DNA of 46,958 nucleotides from Oscillospiraceae bacterium (GTDB taxonomy: Bacteria; Bacillota; Clostridia; Oscillospirales; Ruminococcaceae), in assembly GCA_017442085.1 (NCBI GenBank), contig JAFSAW010000070.1:1-46958 (forward strand), read 5' to 3'. A model generated the notes under the pieces. It did not search any database. It saw only the letters and a program-made list of their open reading frames with translations, and was not told where the DNA came from. Both the position numbers and the translations under genes were made by a program. This document shows, in pieces, positions 15,472 through 24,715 of the stretch. Numbering within the stretch: position 1 is the first letter of the stretch; every line of letters begins with the position of its first letter.

Positions 15472-16593
15472 CTAAAACAGTTTTTTCTTGTTATGACGTG
15501 CCACACTAAGCACCATACCCACCGCACAGTAGGTTGCCAGCACGCTGGTGCCCCCTGCTGAAAACAGCGGCAGAGTGATGCCGATAACCGGCAGAACAGA
15601 AAGATTCATACCGATATTGATAATGCTCTGGAATATAAGCATTGCAAAAACACCGACACAGATAAGGCTGCCCTGCAGGTCAATTGAACGGTTTGCAACA
15701 ACCAGTATTCTGAAGCAGAGACAGAGGATAACACCTATAACTATCAGTATCCCAACAAAGCCCACGCTTTCGGCAATAAAGGAAAACATAAAGTCATTCT
15801 GCGGCAGAGGCACGTTGTTGTGATTGTCCACCATAAAGCCCTTGCCGAACAGCTGGCCTGAACCTATTGAAACCTTGCCTGCATTCTGCTGTACAAGTAT
15901 GGATTTATACTCGGGATTGTCAGGAAAAATAAGTGCAAGTATACGGTTCTGCTGATATGGTTCCATAATTTTAAACCACAGTATCGGCAGCCCTACAACT
16001 GCTGCACCGCCTGCCATGGCAATAAGTTTCCAGCTTATGCCTGCTGCAAAAAACATACTTGCAATAATAAAAGCATAAACCAGCATTGTGCCGCCGTCAC
16101 GCTGATAGGCAACAAATGCAAAAGGCACCAGCGCCACTGCAGCCAGTTTTATAAGGGTGTTTATCTCGTTGATATTTTCCTTGTTCTGCTCCATAAAATG
16201 TGCAAGGGTTATTATCATACTTATTTTAAGCAGCTCACTCGGCTGCAGGGACATACCGCCAGGCAGGGAAATCCACGCCTTGTTTGTTGTACCCGGCGGG
16301 GCAAAACCTATAATGGCGGTGAGCACCATAAGCCCAAGGCAAAGTGCCATATGCACCTTGTACCATTCGCAAAGTTCCTTGTAATCTATAATGGAAAGCA
16401 GCACTGCCGCTGTAAGCCCCAGCGCACTGGCAATCATCTGTACAATAACCACCTTTACATCGCCTATGGCATTCATTGTCATATATATGGAATAAAGGCT
16501 GTAAACCGAAATTGCATTGCAGGCAGCACACATACCTATGATAACAAAGTCTGTCTGCTCTACAAATTCCCGCAGCCATTCTCTTTTGTACAT
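15472..16593 (-). CDS. rodA: Rod-shape/SEDS peptidoglycan polymerase (RodA/FtsW family)
   Basis: 373 residues with ten predicted helices. SEDS motifs include GGMSLQPSELLKI, QRDGGTMLVY and the C-terminal PLFSAGGTSVLATY. It adds lipid II to glycan strands together with a class B PBP. Size is nearer RodA than FtsW/SpoVE, but no mreBCD genes are adjacent, so the exact paralogue is uncertain. AAAGGAGG precedes the ATG. Confidence 0.9.
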   Translation of the reverse strand: MYKREWLREFVEQTDFVIIGMCAACNAISVYSLYSIYMTMNAIGDVKVVIVQMIASALGLTAAVLLSIIDYKELCEWYKVHMALCLGLMVLTAIIGFAPPGTTNKAWISLPGGMSLQPSELLKISMIITLAHFMEQNKENINEINTLIKLAAVALVPFAFVAYQRDGGTMLVYAFIIASMFFAAGISWKLIAMAGGAAVVGLPILWFKIMEPYQQNRILALIFPDNPEYKSILVQQNAGKVSIGSGQLFGKGFMVDNHNNVPLPQNDFMFSFIAESVGFVGILIVIGVILCLCFRILVVANRSIDLQGSLICVGVFAMLIFQSIINIGMNLSVLPVIGITLPLFSAGGTSVLATYCAVGMVLSVARHNKKKLF

Positions 16594-16734
16594 ATCCGCC
16601 CTCCTTTTACTTTTTTATTATTGTATTGTATAACATATTTGAAAATATATCAACTTTTATAATTGTACATTATCTGTTTTTATGGTATATTATTTTGTAG
16701 TATAAATTGTGAAAACAGACACGGAGGATGCATT

Positions 16735-17160
16735 TTGAAAGAGTTTATTTCCAATTCAAAAGCAGAGACAGTGGCTTTTGCAAAAAGCATTGTTCCCCTT
16801 TTAAACAACCACGATATAATTTTTTTTGACGGCGGCCTTGGTATGGGCAAAACCGCTTTCTGTCAGGGCCTTTGTGACGGTCTTGGCATAAATGCCACCG
16901 TAACCAGCCCTACCTTTGCCATTGTAAACGAATATACAGGCTATCCTTTAAGCCTTTTTCACTTTGATATGTACCGCATTGAAAACGAAGACCAGCTGTA
17001 CAACATAGGTTTTTATGACTATCTTGACTATGACGGCATTGTGGCTATTGAATGGGCGGAAAATATCAAAGACTTTTTCAGCGAAAACACAGTGACAATA
17101 AAATTTGAAAAACTTGGTGAAACAACAAGAAAAATCACCGTAGAAGGAGATAATTTCTGA
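16735..17160 (+). CDS. tsaE: tRNA threonylcarbamoyladenosine ATPase TsaE
   Basis: 141 residues. The start is a TTG at 16735 with GGAGG 7 bases before it; no in-frame ATG fits. The P-loop GGLGMGKTAF and the block VTSPTFAIVNEY followed by FHFDMYRI identify TsaE. It drives the TsaBD complex that makes t6A37 in ANN-reading tRNAs. Its stop overlaps the tsaB start by one base (TGATG). Confidence 0.94.
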   Translation: MKEFISNSKAETVAFAKSIVPLLNNHDIIFFDGGLGMGKTAFCQGLCDGLGINATVTSPTFAIVNEYTGYPLSLFHFDMYRIENEDQLYNIGFYDYLDYDGIVAIEWAENIKDFFSENTVTIKFEKLGETTRKITVEGDNF

Positions 17161-17825
17161 TGCTTATTTTAGGTGTAGACTGTTCTTCCAAACAGGGCAG
17201 TGTTGCTATAGTGCGCGATGACAAACCGCTGTATCAGTGTGTTTACGATTCCAATATGACCCACAGCCAGAATCTGCTTGGCCTTATCGAAAATGCAGTT
17301 ACAATCTGCGGCATAAGCAAAAATGATATCGACCTTTTTGCTGTTACCCTTGGTCCGGGCAGCTTTACAGGCCTGCGCATAGGCCTTGCCCTTGTAAAAG
17401 GTATGGCAATGGCACTGGACAAGCCATGCGTGGGTGTTTCCAGCCTTAAGGCAATGGCAGAATGTGTTAACCTTGACGGCGTTGTTATTCCATGCTTTGA
17501 TGCAAGGAGAGGCCAGGTTTACTGCTGTATAACAGACGGCAAGGAAATTTTAAAAGATGACGACTGTATTATGGCAGCCGACCTTGAACAGTTTGTAAAC
17601 AATTGTACAAAAGACATATATTTTGTTGGCGACGGCAAGGATGTATGTTATAATAAATTCAATCAATATAACAATGTAAAAAATCATTCTGTGCTGATGC
17701 CCTGCATAGCTTACGGTGCCTGCCTGCTGGCAAAAAATATGCCGCAGCAGACTCATTTTGAGCTTAGCCCAAGCTATTTAAGGCTTTCACAGGCAGAAAG
17801 AGAATTAAAGGAGAAAAACAAATGA
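17160..17825 (+). CDS. tsaB: tRNA threonylcarbamoyladenosine complex dimerisation subunit TsaB
   Basis: 221 residues. ILGVDCSSKQGSVA at the N-terminus and GPGSFTGLRIGL are the ASKHA-type signatures of TsaB. It pairs with TsaD in t6A synthesis. It overlaps tsaE by one base and rpiB by four (ATGA), so all three are translationally coupled. The usual rimI or tsaD neighbour is missing. Confidence 0.95.
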   Translation: MLILGVDCSSKQGSVAIVRDDKPLYQCVYDSNMTHSQNLLGLIENAVTICGISKNDIDLFAVTLGPGSFTGLRIGLALVKGMAMALDKPCVGVSSLKAMAECVNLDGVVIPCFDARRGQVYCCITDGKEILKDDDCIMAADLEQFVNNCTKDIYFVGDGKDVCYNKFNQYNNVKNHSVLMPCIAYGACLLAKNMPQQTHFELSPSYLRLSQAERELKEKNK

Positions 17826-18259
17826 TAGTTTTGGCTGCTGACCACGGTGGTTTCCACCTTAAAGAAGAAGTAAAAAAACACCTTGAAGCAAAAGATGTGG
17901 AATTTATTGATGTTGGTACATTCTCTACCGACAGCATTGACTACCCTGACGTTGCAAAAACAGCCTGCGCAAAAATCACAAGCGGTGAATGCGAAAAAGG
18001 CCTTTTCTTCTGCGGCACAGGTGTTGGCATCTCCATTGCTGCAAACAAGGTTAAAGGCATCCGTGCATGCTGCTGCAGCGACCATTTCAGTGCAAAATAC
18101 ACACGTCTGCACAACGATGCAAACGTGCTTTGCATGGGTGGCCGTGTAGTTGGCGCAGGTATCGCCTGTGAACTTGCAGACCTGTTCCTTGAAACAGAAT
18201 TTGAAGGCGGACGCCACGCAACAAGAGTTGGCAAAATTATGGCAATTGAAGAAGAATAA
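17822..18259 (+). CDS. rpiB: Ribose 5-phosphate isomerase B
   Basis: 145 residues, a normal RpiB length. AADHGG at 5-10, the catalytic C64 in FFCGTGVGIS, and RLHNDANVLCMGGR with H97 are present. It interconverts ribose 5-phosphate and ribulose 5-phosphate. GGAG lies within the end of tsaB. Likely cotranscribed with upp, with which it shares the supply of PRPP for nucleotide salvage. Confidence 0.96.
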   Translation: MIVLAADHGGFHLKEEVKKHLEAKDVEFIDVGTFSTDSIDYPDVAKTACAKITSGECEKGLFFCGTGVGISIAANKVKGIRACCCSDHFSAKYTRLHNDANVLCMGGRVVGAGIACELADLFLETEFEGGRHATRVGKIMAIEEE

Positions 18260-18264
18260 TACTT

Positions 18265-18285
18265 TGGGAGGGGTGTTCCCTCCCA
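18265..18285 (+). other. Hairpin between rpiB and upp without T tail
   Basis: TGGGAGGG-GTGTT-CCCTCCCA is very stable but no T run follows, so it may be an mRNA processing or stabilising stem rather than a terminator. Confidence 0.5.
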
Positions 18286-18338
18286 TTGCTGTCTGAACAT
18301 TCAATATAATACTATACTATATATTTCAGGAGATTATT

Positions 18339-18968
18339 ATGGCAAAAACTGTTATACTTGACCACCCTCTTATAAAACACAAGGTTGCAATAATGCGCAA
18401 CAAAAACACCGGCACGAGAGAATTCAAAGCTGTTGCAAAGGAAATTGCAATGCTTATGTGCTACGAAGCAACAAGGGAGCTGGCTGTGGAAGATGTTGAT
18501 ATCGAAACACCAATCACAACAGCACACTGCCAGATGCTTGCAGGCAAAAAACTGGCCATTGTGCCTATTCTGCGTGCAGGTCTTGGCATGGTTGACGGCA
18601 TTCTGGAGCTTATCCCTTCTGCAAAAATCGGTCATATCGGCCTTTACCGTGACGAAGAAACCCTTGAACCTGTGGAATATTTCTGCAAAATGCCGCCTGA
18701 TATCGGCGAAAGAGATGTCTTTGTGGTGGACCCTATGCTTGCAACCGGCGGCAGTGCCTGTGATGCGATAAAAATGCTTAAACAGCGCGGCGCAAAAAAC
18801 ATCAAATTTCTCTGCCTGATTGCAGCACCTGAAGGCATTAAAAAGCTGACAGAAACTCACCCTGATGTTGACATTTACTGTGCAGCACTTGATGACCATC
18901 TTAACGAACACGGTTATATTGTACCGGGCCTTGGCGATGCCGGCGACAGAATTTTCGGCACAAAATAA
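18339..18968 (+). CDS. upp: Uracil phosphoribosyltransferase
   Basis: 209 residues. The PRPP loop [10 protein letters not shown] (131-140) and the uracil-binding C-terminal block [13 protein letters not shown] identify Upp. It makes UMP from uracil and PRPP. AGGAG is upstream of the ATG, and a double terminator follows. Confidence 0.97.
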   Translation: MAKTVILDHPLIKHKVAIMRNKNTGTREFKAVAKEIAMLMCYEATRELAVEDVDIETPITTAHCQMLAGKKLAIVPILRAGLGMVDGILELIPSAKIGHIGLYRDEETLEPVEYFCKMPPDIGERDVFVVDPMLATGGSACDAIKMLKQRGAKNIKFLCLIAAPEGIKKLTETHPDVDIYCAALDDHLNEHGYIVPGLGDAGDRIFGTK

Positions 18969-18994
18969 TTATTAAATATTTTATCTGAAATATA

Positions 18995-19036
18995 AAATGC
19001 ACCATAATCCATCAAGGATATGGTGCATTTTAATTT
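18995..19036 (+). terminator. Intrinsic terminator of upp
   Basis: AATGCACCATA/TATGGTGCATT extended by TCC/GGA, then a T-rich tail. Confidence 0.88.
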
Positions 19037-19059
19037 TATGCAATTAAATTTCTGCAATT

Positions 19060-19086
19060 AAAAAGCACCCTTATCAGGTGCTTTTA
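19060..19086 (-). terminator. Intrinsic terminator of the zinc-ribbon gene
   Basis: AAAAGCACC/GGTGCTTTT around CTTATCA. On the minus strand five T follow the stem; it can also back up upp on the plus strand. Confidence 0.8.
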
Positions 19087-19131
19087 ACTTTTGCCTGGGG
19101 GAGAATGGGTATTTGCTGTGTGAGAAACGGA

Positions 19132-19407
19132 TTATTCACCTTTTTCCTGAGCGTAGCATTCGCTGCAAAGAACAGGTCTGTCTTCTCTTGGTTTGAATGG
19201 AACTTTTGCTTCTTTGCCACATTTAGCACATACAGATGTGAAATATTCACGCTGGCCACGAATCTGATTTTTTCTTGCGTCACGGCAAGGTTTGCATCTC
19301 TGTGGTTCGTTTTCAAAGCCTCTTTCTGCGTAAAATTCCTGTTCACCTGCTGTAAATGTGAATTCCTGTCCGCAATCTTTGCAAACTAAAGTTTTGTCCT
19401 GGTACAT
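19132..19407 (-). CDS. Small protein with two zinc ribbons
   Basis: 91 residues. The first ribbon uses CKDCG and CKPC with the conserved EQEFYAERGF between them; the second uses CAKCG and CSEC. The first half matches the probable zinc-ribbon domain often annotated in clostridia. It likely binds two Zn2+ and nucleic acid or protein, but no function is proven. AAGGAGAGG precedes the ATG. A weak promoter (TTGATT, 16 bases, TAAAAT) lies upstream. Confidence 0.88.
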   Translation of the reverse strand: MYQDKTLVCKDCGQEFTFTAGEQEFYAERGFENEPQRCKPCRDARKNQIRGQREYFTSVCAKCGKEAKVPFKPREDRPVLCSECYAQEKGE

Positions 19408-19524
19408 GGGATACCTCTCCTTAAAAATGTATTTTATCCCCCTGTTAAATTAAATCAATACTCAGCGAAATTGCAGTTTGCTTTATTTTAAAGTCAAAGG
19501 GCATATATATAAAGACTACCGTCC

Positions 19525-20061
19525 TTATTTCCTTAGTTTTTTGTGGATGCGCTGAACTGCGTTATTTATTGATTTTTCGTCCTTGCCTGTCATCTTTGCA
19601 ATTTCCCTGTAGGAATACTGCATTGTATAAAGGCTGAAGACCAAAAATTCAAATTTGGAGAGTCTTTGCTTTGCAGTTTTTATAAATTCTTTGTTTTGTT
19701 CTTTTTTCAGAAAGTCTGTTTCGACACTAAGGTTGTAGGCTTCAGCATCGAGACTTTTTGCATTTGAAAGAAGCTGGTGTTTCTGGCTTTGTGATGAATT
19801 GTACGCTGTAATAATGCTGTTTAAAATACATTTTTTTGCGTAGGTTTCAAAGCTTGCACCTTTATCCTGTTTATAGCTTAAAACAGCCCTGAACAACCCG
19901 ATGTTACCTTCCTGCACGGCATCATCAAAGTCAAAGCCTGATGTGCACAACTTGCGGGCACAGATTTCGATATTGCTTCTGAATGATTCAAAAACAAAAT
20001 CCATATCCTTGTGTGAGCCCTGTTTTGCCAGAGCAACACGCTGCTCCATCTCTTTCTGCAC
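19525..20061 (-). CDS. Sigma-70 family RNA polymerase sigma factor (SigH-like)
   Basis: 178 residues if the GTG at 20061 is the start (AGG 9 bases upstream); the ATG at 20049 is an alternative. Region 2 is clear (DDAVQEGNIGLFRAV, then FETYAKKCILN), and region 4 ends with YREIAKMTGKDEKSINNAVQRI. Spacing between the two regions resembles the SigH/SpoIIE-era group 3-4 factors. No anti-sigma gene is adjacent. It may direct a small stress or development regulon; the target is unknown. Confidence 0.85.
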   Translation of the reverse strand: MQKEMEQRVALAKQGSHKDMDFVFESFRSNIEICARKLCTSGFDFDDAVQEGNIGLFRAVLSYKQDKGASFETYAKKCILNSIITAYNSSQSQKHQLLSNAKSLDAEAYNLSVETDFLKKEQNKEFIKTAKQRLSKFEFLVFSLYTMQYSYREIAKMTGKDEKSINNAVQRIHKKLRK

Positions 20062-20126
20062 TTGACAATACCTCAGAACAATTACGGAAAACAGACACAA
20101 TACATCTATTTTCTCTATAATAATAT

Positions 20127-20155
20127 ATTATACAAAAACAGTCACATTATGTCAA
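20127..20155 (-). promoter_or_regulatory. Consensus sigma-A promoter of the sigma-like gene
   Basis: Minus strand: TTGACA (20150-20155), 17 bases, TATAAT (20127-20132). Both hexamers are perfect. Confidence 0.85.
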
Positions 20156-20211
20156 ACATTTATTAACAACTTGTACAAATAATATGACCGTCATCTGAAT
20201 TTTTCTCTTAT

Positions 20212-21579
20212 TTACGCGTTATCTCTTGTTACTGTCCTTATCCATCTGCCCGACATAATGCGTTTAAGTTCTATAAATATTTTTATAAAGGCATCACATC
20301 TCATGCTGAGATATACCAGTGGTGCCGGTGCGCCAAGCACAAGGCCAAGCAGAATACTGAGCGGAATATTGATAAACCACATACCGCCGCCGTCCAGCAG
20401 CAATGCCAGCTTTGTATCACCGCCGCCACGGAGAACGCCGACAATATTTACAATGTCCAGCGCAGCAAGAGGCTGTATAAGGATAACCACTGTAAGCATC
20501 TGGAACGCTGCCAGTTTTGCCTCCGGTGTAATGTTGTATATTGAAAGGAACGGTGTTCTGATAAACAGCACCACCAGGGACATTACAAAACCTATGCAGA
20601 AAGCTGTAAGGTTAAGCGTAAGTGCTGTTTTCTGTGCGCGTTCAATTTTGCCCTGACCGATTGTTTTGCCGCAGATAACCGCTGCTGCATTTGCCACACC
20701 AAAGGTGAACACGGAAGAAAGATTGTAAACAACGGTAACAACGCTGTTGGCCGCAACAAATGTGGAACCGATATGGCCCATAATGATACCTGTTGTAACA
20801 CTGCCCATACCCCATATAAGCTCGTTGCCCATAACAGGCACAGCATGATGGATAAAGTCCGGCACCAGTGTTCTGTCAATTTTAAACATGCAGTGCCATT
20901 TAAAGCCAACCTTTTTCTCGATAAAGTACATATAAACCGCTGCACAGCAGAACTCGAAAATTCTGGCTGCAACTGTGCCTACTGCAGCACCCTGAACACC
21001 CAGTGCAGGTGCACCGAACTTACCAAAGATAAACATATAGTTTACTATTACGTTTACAAAAAAGGACATGGCATAAACGGTTGTGCTTACCTTTACCTGC
21101 TCAACACCGCGCAATGCAAGAAAATAACAGTTGGACAGTGCATAGAACACAAAACCCACTGAAAGGGTTTTAAGGTATGAAACGCCCGCCGCAATAACCT
21201 CCGGTTCCGGCGAAAACAGGGACATTATCTGTTCGGTAAAGAAAAAGCCCGCCAGGGAGAAAACTATTGACACCACAAACATTGCCAGTGTGGATATGCG
21301 CATAACACGGCGGATTACGTCTACGTTGCCCTTGCCCCAATACTGCGAAATAAGTACTGAAGCGCCGCCGCACACACCAAAACCTGCAATCATCATAAGA
21401 AAGAAGGTCTGTCCGCCAAGGCTTGCACCTGACACTGCAATATCGCCAAGCTCACCCAGCATAATTGTATCCATAGCAGATACGCCGTGGTTGATAACAT
21501 TCTGCATTGCTATAGGCAACGCAACAGCAACAAGTGTTTTGAAATATTCTTTGTCAAAAACAAAATGTTTCTTAAGCAT
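20212..21579 (-). CDS. MATE family multidrug/cation antiporter
   Basis: 455 residues with twelve helices in two homologous halves. Typical MatE segments are VALPIAMQNVINHGVSAMDTIMLG at the start of the protein (split by me only for reference) and VPVMGNELIWGMG in the second half. It exports cationic drugs or metabolites using Na+ or H+. No regulator adjoins it; it is transcribed in the same direction as tRNA-Leu(CAA) upstream. Confidence 0.93.
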   Translation of the reverse strand: MLKKHFVFDKEYFKTLVAVALPIAMQNVINHGVSAMDTIMLGELGDIAVSGASLGGQTFFLMMIAGFGVCGGASVLISQYWGKGNVDVIRRVMRISTLAMFVVSIVFSLAGFFFTEQIMSLFSPEPEVIAAGVSYLKTLSVGFVFYALSNCYFLALRGVEQVKVSTTVYAMSFFVNVIVNYMFIFGKFGAPALGVQGAAVGTVAARIFEFCCAAVYMYFIEKKVGFKWHCMFKIDRTLVPDFIHHAVPVMGNELIWGMGSVTTGIIMGHIGSTFVAANSVVTVVYNLSSVFTFGVANAAAVICGKTIGQGKIERAQKTALTLNLTAFCIGFVMSLVVLFIRTPFLSIYNITPEAKLAAFQMLTVVILIQPLAALDIVNIVGVLRGGGDTKLALLLDGGGMWFINIPLSILLGLVLGAPAPLVYLSMRCDAFIKIFIELKRIMSGRWIRTVTRDNA

Positions 21580-21655
21580 ATATCCTCCCTGTTTGTGTTT
21601 ATTATAATAAAAGTTATTAAAAATATTAATAATGATATAAAACAGTTATTTACAC

Positions 21656-21756
21656 CCACTGCGCCGAATGGCATGCAGTGGTTTCCTTTTAGGGGGTAAC
21701 AGACAATTTGCAGAGCCTGACGGAGCAAATTGTCGTCGCCAGGGGGTATCCCCCTG
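21656..21756 (-). repeat. tRNA-Leu-linked structured element, copy 3
   Basis: Stem 1 CCACTGC/GCAGTGG with loop GCCGAATGGCAT (21656-21681); stem 2 GACAATTTGC/GCAAATTGTC (21702-21711, 21725-21734), framed by GGGGGTAACA and GTCGCC, then GGGGGTATCCCCC. Its stems differ from both other copies yet pair over 7 and 10 bp without mismatch. Confidence 0.72.
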
Positions 21757-21780
21757 CGAAATAAAAATCTCTTTACAAAC

Positions 21781-21812
21781 AAAAAATCCCAGTCAACTGA
21801 CTGAGATTTTTA
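21781..21812 (-). terminator. Terminator of tRNA-Leu(CAA)
   Basis: On the minus strand AAAATCTCAGTCA pairs with TGACTGGGATTTT, ending in T. The loop region resembles the terminators of the two tRNA-Leu(GAG) genes. Confidence 0.82.
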
Positions 21813-21899
21813 TGGTGCCGGTGGTCGGGGTCGAACCGACACGGTATCACTACCACAGGATTTTGAGTCCAGCACGTCTGCCAATTCCATCACACCGGC
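21813..21899 (-). tRNA. tRNA-Leu(CAA)
   Basis: 87 bases, acceptor GCCGGTG/CACCGGC, long variable arm, encoded CCA. The anticodon loop CTCAAAA gives CAA, which reads TTG. One T-T mismatch is seen in the anticodon stem. Confidence 0.96.
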
Positions 21900-21914
21900 T
21901 TAAACAGCTTAATT

Positions 21915-21943
21915 ATTATACTAAACATTTTTTTAAATTGCAA
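21915..21943 (-). promoter_or_regulatory. Promoter of tRNA-Leu(CAA)
   Basis: Minus strand: TTGCAA (21938-21943), 17 bases, TATAAT (21915-21920). Confidence 0.75.
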
Positions 21944-21965
21944 TAGTTTTTTTCAATTTTATACT
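21938..21965 (+). promoter_or_regulatory. Possible promoter of the DUF969 operon sharing the tRNA -35 box
   Basis: TTGCAA (21938-21943), 16 bases, TATACT (21960-21965). The hexamer is its own reverse complement and so can serve both directions. Confidence 0.5.
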
Positions 21966-22097
21966 GCAAAAGGTGTCGCTTTTTTATACAAACTGCAATA
22001 TCGTGTATAAATATGACATTTTGTTTTTATATATTCCTGTTTGTACTGTCTTCCTCTGTCAATAATTCTTTAAAGAAAATTTACACGAGGTGCAGTT

Positions 22098-22778
22098 ATG
22101 GAATATATAAAACTGTTGGGCATACTGATTGTTATAATCGGATTTGCCTTTAAACTGGATTCCATTCTTATCATTATTGCCGCCGCATTTACAACAGCTC
22201 TGGTTGGCGGTGTGGATATGATAACTTTGGTGGAAACCTTTGGCGAAAGCTTTGTAAACAACCGCAGTATGACTATTTTTATTCTTGTTATGCTTGTTAC
22301 GGGCACTATGGAGCGCAACGGCCTGCGGGAAGCCTCATCCGCTTTGATAAGCAAAATCAAAGGAGCTTCGGCAGGTATTGTTATCGGTGCCTATGGCATT
22401 ATACGCGGTATATTCGGGGCATTCAATGTTGGTATAGGCGGTGTGGCAGGCTTTATACGCCCTGTGCTTATCCCTATGGCCACAGGTGCTGTGGAAGCAA
22501 AAGGCCACAAAATAAACGAAGAACATCTGGAACAGATAAAAGCCATGTCCGCAGGCATCGAAAATATTTCCTGGTTTTTCTGCCAGGTGCTTTTTATCGG
22601 CGGTGCAGGTGCTTTGCTGGTGCAGGGCACATTGGCAAACCTTGGGTATGACGTAAATCTTATTGACCTTGCTGCCGTGGAAATACCCGTTGCCATAACA
22701 GGTGTTGCTGTGGGTGTTGTATATTACTGGCTGCGGGACAGACGTCTTGGCAAAAAATATTATAACGGGGAGAAATAA
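22098..22778 (+). CDS. DUF969 family membrane protein
   Basis: 226 residues with about six helices; the conserved region around NNRSMTIFILVMLVTG and FGAFNVGIGGVAGFIRP matches DUF969. It always travels with DUF979, and the pair looks like the two halves of a permease of the ion-transporter type. GAGGTG precedes the ATG. First gene of a four-gene operon ending in pcp. A role in uptake of 5-oxoproline or pyroglutamyl peptides is inferred from context only. Confidence 0.85.
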   Translation: MEYIKLLGILIVIIGFAFKLDSILIIIAAAFTTALVGGVDMITLVETFGESFVNNRSMTIFILVMLVTGTMERNGLREASSALISKIKGASAGIVIGAYGIIRGIFGAFNVGIGGVAGFIRPVLIPMATGAVEAKGHKINEEHLEQIKAMSAGIENISWFFCQVLFIGGAGALLVQGTLANLGYDVNLIDLAAVEIPVAITGVAVGVVYYWLRDRRLGKKYYNGEK

Positions 22779-22779
22779 T

Positions 22780-23721
22780 ATGGCTTTTTTTACTTCTGCT
22801 GATATTCCGCTTATGACCAAACTGCTGGAAATTGTATATATCTCAATAGGTATTATCTGCATATATACCGCACTGCAGAATTTAAGGGACAAGGAAAACC
22901 CGTCCCCTTTCGGCACCGCTGTTTTCTGGGGCAGTGTGGGGGTTGTTATAGCCTTTGGCAGATGGCTGCCAAACCTTTTAAACGGTGCGCTTATTCTGGT
23001 TATGAGTGCCAGTGCCATTCTGCGTATGGTAAAGCCGGGCAAAAACCTTGCCCCCTCCGCCCAGCAGACAAAAGCCAGCTTTGAGCGCATCGGTATGAAA
23101 ATTTTTATCCCTGCCCTTTCCATTGGTCTGTTTTCGCTTGTATTTGCACTTATAGGCTGGAATGCACTTGTGGGCACAGGCTTTGGTGTGCTTGTGGCAA
23201 TGGTGCTGCTGTTCAGCTTTGACAGAGCAAACAGGCCAAAGGTTTTCTTTGATGATGCCTCAAGATTTTTAAGCATTGTGGGGCCTACAAGTATGCTGCC
23301 GCCGCTGCTTGCAGTGCTGGGCAGTGTTTTCACCCTTGCAGGTGTAGGCGATGTGATTGCAGACATTGTCGGGCGTTTTATCCCTGCAGGCAACGTTAAC
23401 GTGGGCATAGTTGTGTACGCCGTTGGTATGACACTTTTTACTATGATAATGGGCAACGCCTTTGCTGCAATTACGGTTATGACCGTTGGCATAGGTGCAC
23501 CTTTTGTGCTTGCTTACGGAGCAGACCCTGCCGCTGTTGTTATGCTGGCACTCACCTGCGGATACTGCGGCACTTTGCTTACACCTATGGCGGCAAACTT
23601 TAACATTGTGCCCGTTGCAATACTTGATATGAAGGATAAGCTTGGGGTTATAAAAGTGCAGATTCTGCCTGCAATAATTATGCTTGTTTTTCAGATAATA
23701 TATATGATTCTTATTAAGTAG
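22780..23721 (+). CDS. DUF979 family membrane protein
   Basis: 313 residues, starting at the ATG at 22780 just after the DUF969 stop, with GGGGAG upstream. It has eight to nine helices and glycine-rich blocks (MGNAFAAITVMTVGIGAPF, then CGYCGTLLTPMAANFN) like re-entrant loops in ion-coupled carriers. Expected to form one transporter with DUF969. Not biochemically assigned as far as I know. Confidence 0.87.
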   Translation: MAFFTSADIPLMTKLLEIVYISIGIICIYTALQNLRDKENPSPFGTAVFWGSVGVVIAFGRWLPNLLNGALILVMSASAILRMVKPGKNLAPSAQQTKASFERIGMKIFIPALSIGLFSLVFALIGWNALVGTGFGVLVAMVLLFSFDRANRPKVFFDDASRFLSIVGPTSMLPPLLAVLGSVFTLAGVGDVIADIVGRFIPAGNVNVGIVVYAVGMTLFTMIMGNAFAAITVMTVGIGAPFVLAYGADPAAVVMLALTCGYCGTLLTPMAANFNIVPVAILDMKDKLGVIKVQILPAIIMLVFQIIYMILIK

Positions 23722-23730
23722 GTGAACTGT

Positions 23731-24705
23731 ATGGATACAAAAAAAGCTGTTCAGGGTGCCGAAATTGTGGTGAAACACTGGATAGAAGCAAAAAGCTGTG
23801 ATAACATATTGATAGTAACCGACAGCACCCACCGTGAAGAAGGTATGCTTTTAAAAAAAGAATGCGAAAAGATGGGCTGTGAAACCGATATTATGATAAC
23901 CGAAAAAGACGGCAAGCTGGTGGGCATATATTTTGACAGCAACCCCCATATATTTGCAGGCTATGACTGTATTATAGGCGCTGCAGACTATTCGCTGGTT
24001 ACAACTGCTGCCGCCAAAACCGCCATAAATAACGGCAGCGGTTTTCTGTCACTGCCGCTGCACACCAACGACGGGCGCAGTATGCTGGAATACGATTTTC
24101 TGCACTGCGACACCGCCAAAAGCAGACAGCTTGCCAATGCGCTGATAAAAATTCTGCAGAATGCCTCGGTTATACACGTCACCACAAGGCGCGGCACAGA
24201 TATGTACTTTTACAAAAAAGACAGACACGCAAAGTTTTTCAACGGAAATTTAAAGGACTGCAGCGGATATTCTTCTGCCAGCGTGGAGGTTTATGTTCCA
24301 ATAGAAGAAAAACGCACCCACGGCACACTTATCCTTGACGGGTCTATGGGATATATAGGCAAAGTCACCACACCATTGCAGATATTGTTCGACAAAGGCA
24401 GGATAACACAGATTGAATCCTCCCCTGACGGAGAAAAACTGCGTGAATTTATTGAAGATTATCAGGATGAAAAAATGTATACCGCCAGCGAATTTGGCAT
24501 TGGGCTCAATCCACTTTCCCACTGTGACGGAAACTGCTATATAGAAGACGAATCTGCCCTTGGCACCTTTCATATAGGTTTTGGCAGAAATCTTGCACTT
24601 GGCGGTTTGTTGCAGGCAAGCGGACATTTTGACCTGACTGTTTTAAGCCCTGATATTTATGCTGACGGCTGTAAAATTGTACACAACGGACAGATTATTG
24701 TTTAA
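23731..24705 (+). CDS. M29 (aminopeptidase T)-like metallopeptidase
   Basis: 324 residues with the ATG at 23731 preceded by TAGGTG. The C-terminal third has the M29 layout: E254 in EFGIGLNP, E274 in EDESALGTFHIGFG with H281, and H299-x-D301 near the end; E187 may be a further ligand. Family members are dimetal aminopeptidases of about 410 residues, so this one is short. It could trim peptides after Pcp removes the pyroglutamyl cap. True activity is unproven. Confidence 0.75.
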   Translation: MDTKKAVQGAEIVVKHWIEAKSCDNILIVTDSTHREEGMLLKKECEKMGCETDIMITEKDGKLVGIYFDSNPHIFAGYDCIIGAADYSLVTTAAAKTAINNGSGFLSLPLHTNDGRSMLEYDFLHCDTAKSRQLANALIKILQNASVIHVTTRRGTDMYFYKKDRHAKFFNGNLKDCSGYSSASVEVYVPIEEKRTHGTLILDGSMGYIGKVTTPLQILFDKGRITQIESSPDGEKLREFIEDYQDEKMYTASEFGIGLNPLSHCDGNCYIEDESALGTFHIGFGRNLALGGLLQASGHFDLTVLSPDIYADGCKIVHNGQIIV

Positions 24706-24715
24706 GGAGATATAT

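Noticed and set aside
18265-18285. Terminator between rpiB and upp
   Set aside because: The stem is strong but no T run follows.
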